NCBI GenBank assembly: GCA_008638375.1
Contig: CM018052.1
Span: forward strand, 31,752,239-31,816,238
DNA: 64,000 bases
Source: Nyssa sinensis
Lineage: Eukaryota > Streptophyta > Magnoliopsida > Cornales > Nyssaceae
Direction of reading: 5' to 3'
A program made the position numbers and the translations under genes. Below the pieces are notes generated by a model. It had not been told where the DNA came from and made no database searches. It saw only the letters and a program-made list of their open reading frames with translations. The first letter of the stretch is position 1, and each line of letters opens with the position of its first letter. Shown piece after piece: positions 11,407-21,804 of the stretch.

Positions 11407-12273
11407 TACTCACCCCAGACATGTTTTGGAAACCAATCTAGGCTCTCATTAGAACCAACTATGGTATTCTTCCTCATCCCGACTATCTCAAATAGCATCA
11501 TACCGAAGCTGTAAACATCACATTTATGCGTGATGGGAAAATTGTTCAGCATGAACTCCGATGCCGAGTAACCAGGAGTCCCCCTATATCCTGATACAGT
11601 TACATGGGTATTGTCCCTATTACAAAGCTTTGCAAGTCCAAAATCTGCAACTTTGGGAAAAAAGTTGGCATCGAGGAGGACATTACCGGGCTTTATGTCG
11701 TAGTGAATGATTCTTTGTGGGCATTCTTCATGCAGGTAAGCAAGACCTTTGGCTGTTCCAATAGCAATTTCATGTAGCTTCTCCCACTCAATTGCTTTTG
11801 TATCACTGAACAGGTACTTGTCAAGTGATCCATTCTCCAGGTACTCGAATACTAGAGCACTCATCAGGTGATCGTAGCAAAAACCATAGTCTTACTAGAT
11901 TTATATGATATGTTCTTACGATGGTGCCCACCTCTGCCATGAACTGCTCTCCAGCTGTTCTATCTAAGTTCCTTTTGAGGACCTTTACTGCGATCTTCAC
12001 TCCATTTGGAAACTGTCCTTTGTAAACAACCCCGAAACCTGCAGAACCCAAAGTGGTCGAGTAATTACTTGTGAAACTACGTAGTTGTTGAGCTGTAAAT
12101 CTAACTGGTTTCTCCTTTGCCAGCTCTTGGAGGAACTTTTCTATTGTTGGTGCATCAACCGCCCAGACTTGATGAACCACATTGTATGCTGGTGCTGGTG
12201 CTGGTGGAGCACCCGCTGCTTGACCAAACGCTGCTTGAAGTTCTGTTGTGATTGCTTTTATCAGTTTCTTCAT
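11407..12273 (-). pseudogene. LRK10-like kinase A, N-terminal and catalytic part
   Basis: Kinase domain of an LRK10-like receptor kinase, a membrane signalling Ser/Thr kinase family. Visible: glycine loop (GSAGFGVV), catalytic Lys (IAVKVLK), HYDIKPGN (a non-RD type: Tyr where many kinases have Arg), DFGLAK, GTPGYSASE (Pro of APE changed to Ser; copy B has APE), and KCDVYSFGMM. A 2-nt deletion near 11886 (after NLVRL) shifts the frame; copy B has the same lesion. The exon with the membrane helix, present in copy B at about 31045-31098, is missing because a ~370-bp deletion joins 12273 to sequence matching 31414. The C-terminus is beyond the Copia insertion. Confidence 0.88.
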
Positions 12274-12734
12274 GCGGAGTGATAGTACTGCATGAGAGCA
12301 TTAATATTATATATTATATATTATACAATACAATAATGATGTAGATTATAGGCACAAAGTCTTTGAATCAGTACTTCAAAATTGCAACAAATTGAGGATT
12401 GAAATCCGCGATCTGCACTTGGATGTGTTTGACCCTCGAGATATATACCATATGCCTATATATATTTTCTGATTTCTTCCTCGACTAGGATTGAACAAGT
12501 CTTTTTCTCTGATAGATGATATCATTAATTTCAATCTTGTTAAATATTACTGCTGTTTGCTCAACAACTCATCCTTTTAAGCTATTTGTCAAATCCTATC
12601 ATCCCCTTTTTTCTCCCTTCTTCTTTAGATTTTGTGTTACCATCTGTAAATGATCAGCATTTATACAGAAACCCCACACACCAAACTTCGTCAAATTCTT
12701 TAGGAAAAAATACTAAAAATTTCATCTTTAATAC
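12274..12734. other. Segment-copy flank, no gene seen
   Basis: Collinear with 31414-31874 of copy B at high similarity. Non-coding; it leads into the satellite array. No promoter or gene identified. Confidence 0.6.
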
Positions 12735-13700
12735 AAATTTCGTTGTTTTAGATGCGGATTCAAACAGTTATAACTTGACGTCCTGTTATCCGATTTACGC
12801 GAATCATACGTGTATTTCCTGTATTTCTTCAAGATCTAGCCATTTGAATGGCCGAAGGCGGTTTGTAACAAATAGTTTAAGGAAAAAAGTTATTATAAGC
12901 CTTTTTTTTTTTTTTCCATTTTTGAGACAAATTTTGTTGTTTTGGCTACGGATTCAAATTGCCTCAATTTGGCGTTCTGTTATCCACTTTTCGTGGACTA
13001 TATTTGCATTTCAGGTATTTTTTTTGAGATCTAATCATCCAAAATTGCTAAAGGTGATTTTCGATGTCTGTTTTGAGAAAAATGTCATTAGAAGTCCCAT
13101 TTTTTCATTTTTGATGCAAATTTCGCTATTTTGACTGCAGATTCAAACAACTATAACTTGGTGCTCTGTTATCCGATTTACATGAATCATACGTGTATTT
13201 TCTGTATATTTTCGAGATCTAGTCATCTGAATTGCCGAAGGCAGTTTGCGACAAATGGTTTGAGAAAAAGGCCATTATAAGCCTCATTTTTTCATTTTTG
13301 AAGCAAATTTCGCTGTTTTTGTTGCGGATTCAAACTGTCATAACTTGACACTCTATTATCCGCTTTTTGCGAATTATATATGCATGATCTTTTGAGATCT
13401 AACCATCCAAAACTGCCAAATGCGATTTTCGATGTCTGTTTTGAGAAAAAAAGGCTATTTATAAGCATCAATTTTTCAATTTTGATGCAAATTTCGTTGT
13501 TTTGGTTACAGATTAAAACAACTATAACTTGGCACTCTGTTATTCAATTTATGCGAATCATACATATATTTCATGTGTTTCTTTGAGATCTAGCCATCTG
13601 AATTGTCGAAGGCAGTTTGCGACAAATGGTTTGAGAAAAAATGCCATTATAAGCCTTATTTTTTCATTTTTGATGCAAATTTCGCTATTTTTGGCTACAA
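12735..13700. repeat. ~187-bp satellite array, copy A
   Basis: Monomers start at the word AAATTT(C/T)G at 12735, 12929, 13118, 13305, 13489 and 13677, giving periods of 194, 189, 187, 184 and 188 bp. Each carries ATTCAAA, ATAACTTG, GTTATCC and GAGATCTA-type words. Units 1, 3 and 5 share GAATTGCCGAAGGC and GACAAATGGTTTGAG; units 2 and 4 instead share CCAAAA(C/T)TGC and TTCGATGTCTG. This A-B-A-B-A pattern makes a dimeric higher-order repeat of about 375 bp. Small frames inside it are not genes. Confidence 0.88.
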
Positions 13701-13701
13701 T

Positions 13702-14192
13702 AAATTTTTTAATCCAAAAAACTCATGATATATCTTTCTATCTAAAAAGTCCAAAAAAAAGAAGCTTTTAATACAAAAAAGTTCAATTATTAATTTTCAT
13801 CTTAATGTTGTTAAAAAATATTACTATTATATTAAAATGACCTTCAAGATACTTTTTAGAAAAAAAAATACTAAAAATTATATAAAATAAAATTTTCAAT
13901 CCTAAAAAATCATAACATTTTATAAAATAAAAATTTATTTTTAGGCATTCTAGATAAATAAAAAATGTTATGTTTTTTTATTGGATTGAAGAATTTGTTG
14001 CATTTATTATTTAGTATTTTTTAAAATGTATCTTGAAGGTTATTTTGATTTAATCAATAATATTTTTTAACGGTTATTTTGGTTGCAATAAATTAGACAT
14101 TTCTCTATTTAAAATATATTTTTTAAATATTTTAGATAAAAAAAATATATCATAAATTTTTTGTATTGAAGAAACTATTTTAAGAATTTTTT
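13702..14192. mobile_element. Foldback/MITE-like element, copy A
   Basis: AT-rich ~491-bp segment in which almost the whole length pairs with itself: the left arm (AATCCAAAAAACTCATGATA..., ACCTTCAAGATAC..., AATACTAAA) recurs as the reverse complement in the right arm, and even the centre (TCATAACATTTTATAAA / AAAATGTTATG) folds. No coding capacity. The same element is at 32828-33317 and its right part at 46988-47360, so it predates the segment duplication. Superfamily not assigned. Confidence 0.75.
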
Positions 14193-14623
14193 ACTATTTT
14201 TTCCAATTCTTTATATAGTTTTACCCATTTAATTTCCATTTATACAAGCTGGATCCCATATCCATCGAGGAAGACAAAAAAAAGAAAAAGAAAAGAAAGC
14301 ATCTTTAATCAAAACTATTGGCAGACCGTAACCATATGTAGGATCAGGTGGTCCTTTTTCTTTTCCACTCACAGATAATGAAAAGTGGAAAAGGAGGAAG
14401 CTTTGTTCAACCAATCCGGTTGAGTAAAATATAAAGCAAGCAGTTCATGATTAAAGTTAATTAAGTGGAAGATACATACCAATTACCAATCAGAATCAGA
14501 ATCAGGCGACTGTACTCGATGAAACTGGCACAGAAGCAGACCAACGTGCCCTTTTATTGTCCTCCTCCAGCCTCTGATCTTTAGCTAAACTCCTTTTAAT
14601 GTAATCCCATCACAGTATGTGTA

Positions 14624-14662
<39 letters not shown>

Positions 14663-15618
14663 CTTAGAATGAAATAAGAAGATGAGAGGAAATTTCAACG
14701 AAAGTGAAACGAAGATGAGATGTAATCTTTTTAGTCAAACAGCAATGGCCAATTAGATTTATTGGACAGCCAAGAAAATGAAGCGTCACTTTTAGAGTGC
14801 CGTTTTGGAATGGGTCTGTTTTCTTTTTATATTTCTTTTTATATTGAGGTTCAAATTACCGAGAATGCCATTTTACCACAAATCAGGCAACTGCTTGAAG
14901 GTTCTTTGCATCAGTGAAAAATGCACAATAGTTTTCAAACTAAAATCCCAAGAAAATGGGACAATACGTGTAGAAAAAGTGGGGGAATGTGCCATTTACA
15001 TTGTATACATATTATAGTAAAATATTTGTATTGATAAAATTTATGAGCTGAATTTAGAGTCCACGTATTATAAATGATGATTTATCTCAATCATTTAATT
15101 AGAAGGCTCAAGGCTAACATATTTGTGTATCTGAGATGCATAAAATAAGATTGCTAATAAGATCATATCATTTATTATTGTCAACTTTAATATATTTCTT
15201 ATCATTGCTAAAACAAATAACTCTTAACCAAGGGTAATGGACTATACTTTTGGTTTTAATTACTTTAATTTATCAAAGTGTGAGACTTATTAAAGTTAAT
15301 ATGCTCAATATTTTGGATAATTAATTCTAACAGCCATGAAACATATATTCTCAAGATGGAATTTACATGGCTTGATCAATTTAATTTGATTTAGTTGGAT
15401 CATAGGAATTGAGTCCAAGTATTTTGGAAAACTGTTTTCCTATAATATTATTAAATAAATATTTATTTTGTGAAAATAAAATTTCAGTTTTTTAGAGTGT
15501 GATCAAATGAGATAAATCAAGAAATTAAATTAATTGAAAAATTAGAAAATGAGTCGATAGTAATTTATTTAATTTCAAATGCTAATTTATATGGAAGGAC
15601 TTATTTTTAGATATTTAG
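14193..15618. other. Duplicated gene-free stretch, copy A
   Basis: Matches 33318-34923 (copy B) and about 47361-48890 (copy C). No gene recognised. It contains an ATCAGA microrepeat near 14490-14505 (expanded in copy B), a (TA)n run at 14632-14659, and a conserved non-coding portion around 14225-14620. Confidence 0.6.
14632..14659. repeat. (TA)n microsatellite
   Basis: TA dinucleotide run preceded by a short GT run; the same site is variable in copies B (about 33775) and C (about 47834). Confidence 0.9.
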
Positions 15619-16811
15619 TAGGACTAGTAATATTAGACACGACCTGCGATCAAGACTCAAAAACGACACGAACTTAGTTGGTTTTAGGTTCGGTTTAATC
15701 GTGTTCGAGTCAAAAATGAGTCAGACATAATTACTATTTATGTCGTGTTCAGGTTGACCTGGTTGACCCGTTTATTAAAACGTGTTACATGACCCGTGAC
15801 TCAAAAATGACACGTTTAATCTATTAACCTGAAATTGACATGATTAACACAATTATATGTGTTTTACTTTATTTAAAAGTAATACTATAAAATAATTTTA
15901 AAAATATATTAATTATTAAGTAATATATTTACTAACTTTATCCATGAATATAAATGTATAAGTATTAATATAAAAATAATAAAAATATAATAATTTAAAA
16001 AGAAAATAATTTTTTTAGTTAAATTCGTCTTTATTAATTTAATAATAAATTTAATGAAATCATATAGATTACAAGGCAAATCCTAATAAAAGAATTAATA
16101 ATTTAATAAACTAGACTATTTTAATTAAGCACAATAGTCTTGTAATCCTTTAAATATTCTAAAATAATGTTAATCTTAAATAAATCATATATTACTTTTT
16201 TCTTCTCTCTCTTTCCCTCTCCTCTCTAAAATAATGTTGTTAAACTGGACTATATTAATTATCTTTAAAAAAAAAATTATGGTAATAAGCATAAATTAAT
16301 TAACATCTTTTTTTGGAGGAATTTTTCTAACATCCTTTTAGAAGAAACTTTTTGTATTTATTTTTAGTTTGGTCTTGTGATGTATTTAGCATTTGATCCT
16401 AGATGAAACATCATTTACTAGAAAAATTTATATAATTTGAACAATGCATGTTAATAAATGGTAAATATTTTTTTATTAGTTAAATTATAATTTGAATAAG
16501 AATGAATTGATTGAGTTATGCATTGTGATTTAAATAAGAATGATATATACTTTATTCAAACAGGTTATTCGTGTCAAACAAGTTATTTGTGTCTAAACAA
16601 GTTATTCGTGTCATGTTGGGTTATTCGAGTTGACATGACCTATTTATTAAACGGGTTAGTCGAGTTGTGTCATGGTAACTTGTTTAATAAACGAATCGTG
16701 TTCAGGTCAGAGAAGTTGACACGATTAATTAATCGTGTTATGTTCGGGTCAATATTATTTTCAGAATATATGTATCCTGACACGACACGCGAACACAAAT
16801 TGCCACCCCTA
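15619..16811. mobile_element. hAT-like non-autonomous element (MITE), copy A
   Basis: The left end (TAGGACTAGTAATATTAGACACGAC; TAGGGCTAG in copies B and C) matches the reverse complement of the right end, which in inverted sense reads TAGGGGTGGCAAT. Such TAGGG termini are typical of hAT elements. Both ends are rich in CGTGTCGTGTTCGGGT-type words. ATTTAG occurs at both outer flanks, possibly a decayed 8-bp target duplication. No transposase frame. Full-length relative at 48891-50049, truncated one at 34924. Confidence 0.65.
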
Positions 16812-16840
16812 TTTAGCATAGAAGGGCCTGATTATAAATT

Positions 16841-16845
16841 ATTTT
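16841..16845. other. Target-site duplication ATTTT (left)
   Basis: ATTTT precedes the 5' LTR and recurs at 22479-22483. The empty site is preserved in copy C near 50080-50095. Confidence 0.9.
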
Positions 16846-17519
16846 TGATATACCATAAACAGACACACCAATCAGTTTGAGACACGTGTGCCTATCAGAT
16901 TAACAAATCTCGATCCTACAGAGCTCATGTATTTCGGTCATACAGAACAGCTACAAGCCTTCGGGGTATTCTCATATATGTCTATCATACAGAGCAGCCA
17001 TAAGCCTTCGGGGCATTCTTATTTATATATCATTCAGAACCGATGAACTCGGTCATACAGTACAGATGAAGCATTCAGGATATTCTCATGTACATCGTCC
17101 AGACCTCCTGTTCTGGACAGTATTTATTCGACACTGCATATATGGTTTCTTTAACAGCCGTTAAGCGGGGAATAAGGAAACAGCCTTCAACACGGAAACT
17201 ACTATCTATGGTTATCTCCATCTACGATTCAATGCTCCACAAGGTAACTGCAAATCTCCGATGATCAAATCCCGATATTCGTGGCGGCAAAATCTAATCA
17301 AAATTAGGAGAACCACGGCTTATATATTAAACCCTAGAGGTACGCTTTGGATTCTTATGCTCATTCTTTGACTTTCAATACAGTCTTTCAATTCCCTTAC
17401 TTACTTAAGCATCGGAGCGGCTACCGCCGGAGCCAATCCGGTGGTCCTCTGATCATCTTTCTGAGTGTTCTACAGGTCACGGAGCCCTCACGTGTTGCGA
17501 GTCAAAAAGTGCAGCATCA
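16846..17519 (+). repeat. 5' LTR (674 bp)
   Basis: TGATATACC...GTGCAGCATCA. It has about three imperfect ~46-bp internal repeats (CAT(A/T)CAG at 16939, 16986, 17031; AAGCCTTCGGGG twice), a TATA box at 17321-17328 and a telo-box-like AAACCCTAG just after it (about 17329-17337). Confidence 0.95.
17321..17328 (+). promoter_or_regulatory. LTR TATA box with telo-box-like AAACCCTAG
   Basis: TATATATT followed at once by AAACCCTAGAGG. It lies ~190 bp before the LTR end, a plausible start point for the element RNA that encodes gag. The same sites are in the 3' LTR at about 22280. Confidence 0.6.
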
Positions 17520-17521
17520 GT

Positions 17522-17539
17522 TTGGCGCCGTCTGTGGGA
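17522..17539 (+). other. Primer-binding site
   Basis: TTGGCGCCGTCTGTGGGA begins two bases after the LTR end. This sequence type follows the 5' LTR of many plant Gypsy (Tat/Ogre) elements. The priming tRNA was not determined here. Confidence 0.75.
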
Positions 17540-17596
17540 ACGACTAATCTCTACGTGCTTTATTCGTAAACTCATCTTTTTCCCCACCGGAAAACC

Positions 17597-18820
17597 ATGG
17601 CACCAAATCTCCGACCCCGACAGAATACTCAGAGTTCGCAAAACGCTCAGCGTCAGCCGCCTGCTCCACGCACAAGAGGACCAGCGGCCAACCTTATGCG
17701 ACAAGAGATCGAAGCAATAAAACGACACAATGAACTGGTGCAGGAGCAGTTGCTAGCCATTACTAGAACGCTGGCAACGCTCACGCAGAACCAAGCAGCG
17801 GCTTCTCCTAGCCCGCCGGTCAACTTCGTTGCAGGAACGCAACCCCCGGTTGCCACGGGGAATGAAGAACTTCGTGGGCAGGCCCCCACTAACCAGCCTG
17901 AGCACCCTTCAGGCGTTGCTCACGCTGGCCGAGATCCACAGCCATCAACAGTTCCTGGCTGGGGAACATCCGCTTTTGTCCCCGACGTGCATTACCGGAG
18001 CACTACTCGAGCCCCAACTCCTAGGGTTTCGGGAGCACCCCCGGCACCACAGGAACCTTATCATGCAGCGCCAGTCCCACCGGTTCGGATTCCTCCTCCA
18101 TCCGAAGGGCGCACTCCATCCTACTACCCTGAAGCCGAGGCTGTCAGGCAGGGTTCACAAGATGTCAGACTCAGAGACCCGCGAAGGGTAGAGGAGATTG
18201 CCGAGTCTATGGACCGGACAATCGGCTTAAGAGGACCTCAGAACCCTCCAGAGCAGGACGAACTGGCCAGGCTGCTCGGAAGACTAGCCACTCCGTTCAC
18301 CCACGCCATCATGTCCGAAGAGAGGCCTAGAAAGTTCGTGGTGCCCAAATTCACTCTCTACGACGGATCTGAAGATCCAGGAGATCACCTATCTCATTAT
18401 CAGCATACGATGGCCCTTCACGGAGCCTCAGATGCTTTCATGTGCCGAACGTTCATCACCAGCTTGAAGGGAACAGCTCTGAAGTGGTTCCACAACCTCC
18501 CTCCGAACTCCGTTGCCAGCTTTTACGAGCTCGGTAGACAGTTCTTGGATAGGTTTATGACCAGCAGGAGGCTCAGAAGGGGGCCAGAATTCCTGCTGAA
18601 TGTTAGGCAGACCAGGAAGGAATCCCTCCGGGCCTACATTGCCCGCTTCAACACCGAGCTCACTGAGATCACGGATTGCAGCCCGAAGTTCCTTGTTGCG
18701 GCCCTTACTGCCGGGCTTGCCCAAGGTGGCTTCAGAGATTCCTTGACAAAGAGCCCCCCGGCCGATATGGCAGCATATAAAAACCTCTCTTACAAACAAT
18801 TCGGGGAGCAGAAGGGTTGA
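17597..18820 (+). CDS. gag: Gypsy gag protein (407 aa, C-terminus cut)
   Basis: Capsid-type protein of the element. Start chosen at ATG 17597 (AAACCATGGCA, good plant context, first ATG after the primer site). Residues ~1-200 are Pro/Gln/Ala-rich and low complexity. Residues ~230-390 match the retrotransposon gag domain: FVVPKFTLYDGSEDPGDHL, FMCRTFITSLKGTALKWF, FYELGRQFLDRF, ESLRAYIARFNTELTEI. The frame ends soon after SLTKSPPADMAAYK, where related proteins continue to a zinc knuckle and protease, so the deletion that removed pol lies near 18770-18830. No CCHC knuckle is present. The frame is uninterrupted. Old relatives of the same domain lie at 26.7-27.2 and 46.4-46.9 kb on the minus strand. 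Confidence 0.9.
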   Translation: MAPNLRPRQNTQSSQNAQRQPPAPRTRGPAANLMRQEIEAIKRHNELVQEQLLAITRTLATLTQNQAAASPSPPVNFVAGTQPPVATGNEELRGQAPTNQPEHPSGVAHAGRDPQPSTVPGWGTSAFVPDVHYRSTTRAPTPRVSGAPPAPQEPYHAAPVPPVRIPPPSEGRTPSYYPEAEAVRQGSQDVRLRDPRRVEEIAESMDRTIGLRGPQNPPEQDELARLLGRLATPFTHAIMSEERPRKFVVPKFTLYDGSEDPGDHLSHYQHTMALHGASDAFMCRTFITSLKGTALKWFHNLPPNSVASFYELGRQFLDRFMTSRRLRRGPEFLLNVRQTRKESLRAYIARFNTELTEITDCSPKFLVAALTAGLAQGGFRDSLTKSPPADMAAYKNLSYKQFGEQKG

Positions 18821-18839
18821 GCACAACCATATGCCCTCA

Positions 18840-18990
18840 TTTCCATATATATAGACACTGGAAGACCAAAGGCCACCCAGTTGAACCGTCACAACGGTTA
18901 AGCGAAGTGCTAGCTTCGAAATCCCAAACGGCGAAGGTGCAATAAATGGAGTATTAAACCACCTTCTCGGGAGAAACAAAAGGCAGGGCC
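18840..18990. promoter_or_regulatory. Second copy of the antisense promoter-proximal module
   Basis: A diverged direct repeat of 21595-21740. Shared in order: a TATATA-type word, ACAACGGTT, GCAATAAATG, a TTAAACC word, and AAAGGCA/GAAGGCA. In the distal copy the TATA word serves the antisense gene; here the same layout would fire minus-strand RNA across gag. Promoter activity is inference; the repeat itself is visible. Confidence 0.55.
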
Positions 18991-19504
18991 ATACACGTAA
19001 TACACAGGCTTTTAATCTTTCCCATGTATGTGACATGACGGTTTCTCCATGTCATTAACACTTACAGGACCACGTGTACAACAGAGGTCCATCAACTATG
19101 ACGTTTCTTGATTTCTAACAGATCTGGAGACAGAAGATCTGATCAACCAAACTACAACCGTAAAGATATCCACTTATTATTATGTCCCCGAATTCAGAAC
19201 GGTCAGCTTTGAAATACTTCAAAACAGAAGTCTCCAATTACTGACCTAAGGCAAGTAAAGAAGTTCGGAACATAGCTTCCTGCAGAAGAAAATCTGATCT
19301 GGTATACAGTAAACTCCAGAGCAGTGTAACTTGCAACAAATATTACCATTAACTACATGTTAAGGCACTACAGAGCTACATAACTCAAAAATACGCACAA
19401 ATGCTATAGAGCAATATAACCAAAGAGGCGAGCATTAACCAAAAGACTGTTCCATTAAACAAATAAATGTCTCAAGTACATTGAAAAATAACAAAATATA
19501 GATC
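18991..19504. other. Spacer between gag and antisense gene
   Basis: About 500 bp without a credible frame. It holds the 3' flank of the antisense gene and probably the scar of the lost pol region. Confidence 0.5.
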
Positions 19505-21439
19505 CTAAGCCTGATCAGCAGGAACAGGATCAACGACAGGAGAAGGTTCGGCAGGCACAGTATCAACCACCTCAGTCGGTACAACCACTTCGGTAGGATC
19601 GGCCAGGAGGACATCAGCCACTTCGTCCTGATTGACCCCTGGAGGTTCAGACCCGGGCGGCACAATAAAGGAGACATCTAGATCGGGAAACTTGGCAAGA
19701 AGCCGAGAGCGGAAGTTATTAAACCCAAACGTAATCAAGCGATGGGCCATTCCTTCCAGTTTCGACCTCATCTCATCCTCATTGTCCATCAGTGCCTGCT
19801 CCACGGCTTCATCGAGCTGTCTACGGTGCTGGTACCGCAAGCCGTTCACCTCCACCTGCAACCTCCTCGCCCGCTCAACGGCAAGGTTCCTCTCCGACTC
19901 CATCACAGTCAAGGAGTTCTGACACTCCTTCAACTTCTCCGCAGAGTCATGAGCCTCCGACCGAGCAGTACCCAACTGGAGTCCTAGTTCGTCCAGATTG
20001 GCCCTAAGTTGGTCGAGCTCCTCCACAGATGGAGAAACCTCCACCAAAGCAGAAAGGGTATGCAAGGTCTGCATAACACAAAGAAAACGATTCAAACACC
20101 AGTAGAAACGCTTAAAGGTAAGGAAAATATGGTCCTAACGAGCTCACCTTAACCTGAAGAGCGGTCAAGTCAGCAAGAAGCTTCCCAGACGCCTGAGGCT
20201 TAATTTTAACTGAGCCTTTGGCCCAGAACTCACTCAGAATCTTCTTCGCTCCCTGACCAGCAACGTCAGGAGCCACCGATGATGATGCCTCCTTACCCGC
20301 TCGACGAGACGGGATTGGAGGAACCACCGTGATAGGGACGGGAGCCTCTTCCTCCCTCTCAGCAGGCCCGGGAGAGGACGAAATCAGCCTCCGCTTCTTC
20401 GGAACGGGAGGGACCACTGGAGAAGAAGCCTCCCCCACCGCAGACGGTGATGGCCCGGACTCCCACTGAGCCATCACATTATCAGCAATCTCCTCGACAC
20501 TACCCCTGGCAGCCATTAATTTATCAGGGTTGACAATGGAAGAATGATCCCTAATGCTGGGCTTCAAAAGCTTCTTATACTGCTTCTGAATCGCGGGAGA
20601 GAAATCTGGTCTCTTCCACACACTCTTAACTGCAAAGCAAACACAGAAATTGATCAGTTCAACAAATTGGCAAACAAAACAGAGTCAACGCAGCCACGGA
20701 AAAGTTAAACCTCACCCCTTGGCCCAGTGGTTCGAGGGAATGTGGAAGGTTGACCCTCGAAATTCTTGAATTCCCATCCTCTTTTAATAAAGAAGTACCA
20801 TTTCTTCCAGGTCTTGTTGGAGGAGGGCACAGAAGTAAGGGGTCTGAACCCACAATCAAAAGACATGTAATAAAGGCCTTCCGCCTTTTGAAGTTTTAGA
20901 TCCATATTGCTACGGATCAGGTCAAGGGACACCTCGACATTATTCATATGCCCTAATACGATAAAGCTCAACAGATGTCTCCAACTGTTAAGGTTCAGGT
21001 CTGCGGGGCACAGATCAAACCAACAAAAGAATTGTTTTATTATATCAGGAAAGGGGAGTGTAAGACCCAGTTCAAACCAGGCCGGATAGGCACAGATTTC
21101 TCCATCTCTAACATCGCCCGGGCGATCTTGAGAATCTGGGACCCTGAAAGCGACATTTTTGGGAAGTTTGAACTTCGCCCATAACTCCTTCAGCATACTT
21201 TCGGTAATTACACTCTCACCCTCTTCTCTGCGACCAGACCGACCAGAGGTCTCGCCAGCCCTGTTCGGGGGATCATCAAAAGCATCGACAATCCTGACCC
21301 CCGGACTAGAGGGAGGAACTACCATTCTATTTTCGTCAACATTCACTAATTGCATTTGAGGATCAGTCTCAGAAGGACTTCCCAAACCAGAGTGTGATTC
21401 TAAGCCAGACATGGCGAACAAGAGAAAGAGATGAAACAA
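19505..21439 (-). CDS. Three-exon antisense gene of Tat-like element (gypsy-type ORF, 589 or 580 aa)
   Basis: Spliced gene opposite to gag. Exon 1 is 21439-20716, intron 86 nt (GTGAGG...TTTGCAG); exon 2 is 20629-20148, intron 79 nt (AAG|GTGAGC...TTATGCAG); exon 3 is 20068-19505. Phases agree (1, then 0) and 1770 nt read open. The second Met (21412, GCCATGTC) has a better context and gives 580 aa. Exon 1 holds the domain catalogued as 'putative gypsy type transposon' (FKLPKNVAFRVPD; AYPAWFELGLTLPFP; LNLNSWRHLLSFIVL). Exon 2 is Pro/Ser-rich with a basic PKKRR. Exon 3 is a predicted coiled coil (~residues 405-525) ending in an acidic Pro/Val tail. Function is unknown; it may be an accessory protein of the element. 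No lesion seen. Confidence 0.85.
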
Positions 21440-21597
21440 ACAAGAAGGAATGAAGAAGGGGACTAAAAGTCAAACCTGAAACCAAGAAAAAGTTATGAAC
21501 ACCGGGGATCCTCTAAAACTTCAAGATATGTCGAATGGCGGTCTGGTACTGTAGAAGTAAATGCAGAAGAAAGGTATGAAAGGCCTTTCCCTCTCTC

Positions 21598-21603
21598 TAT
21601 ATA
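21598..21603 (-). promoter_or_regulatory. TATA box of antisense gene
   Basis: The minus strand reads GTGTATATAGAGAGAGGG; TATATA is ~185 nt upstream of the preferred ATG (21412) and inside the element, ~200 bp from the 3' LTR. It lies in a module repeated at 18840-18990. Confidence 0.55.
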
Positions 21604-21790
21604 CACATTCGAAATATGAGCCTCCCAAGACGAGCCGACACAACGGTTGAGAGTAATGATGAGTTCTCGAGTATCGGCTGCGCAATAAATGACGCGTTAA
21701 ACCGGCGTCTTGAGAAATGGGAAGGCAAAACGTATGACTCTTCACAAAACCCTCAACCCTAGTTAAAACCCTAGCTTTTGACAAGGGCTC

Positions 21791-21804
21791 GGGGGGGGAG
21801 TAGC
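21791..21804 (+). other. Polypurine tract
   Basis: GGGGGGGGAG plus TAGC directly before the 3' LTR start at 21805. Confidence 0.8.

Noticed and set aside
12586..13771. Frames of 60-180 codons in the satellite array
   Set aside because: They follow the 187-bp repeat and its homopolymer runs, differ between copies A and B, and have no protein similarity.
18428..19036. 202-codon minus-strand frame over the end of gag
   Set aside because: Opposite the conserved gag domain and without recognisable protein features; treated as a shadow, though the possible promoter module at 18840-18990 could give RNA there.
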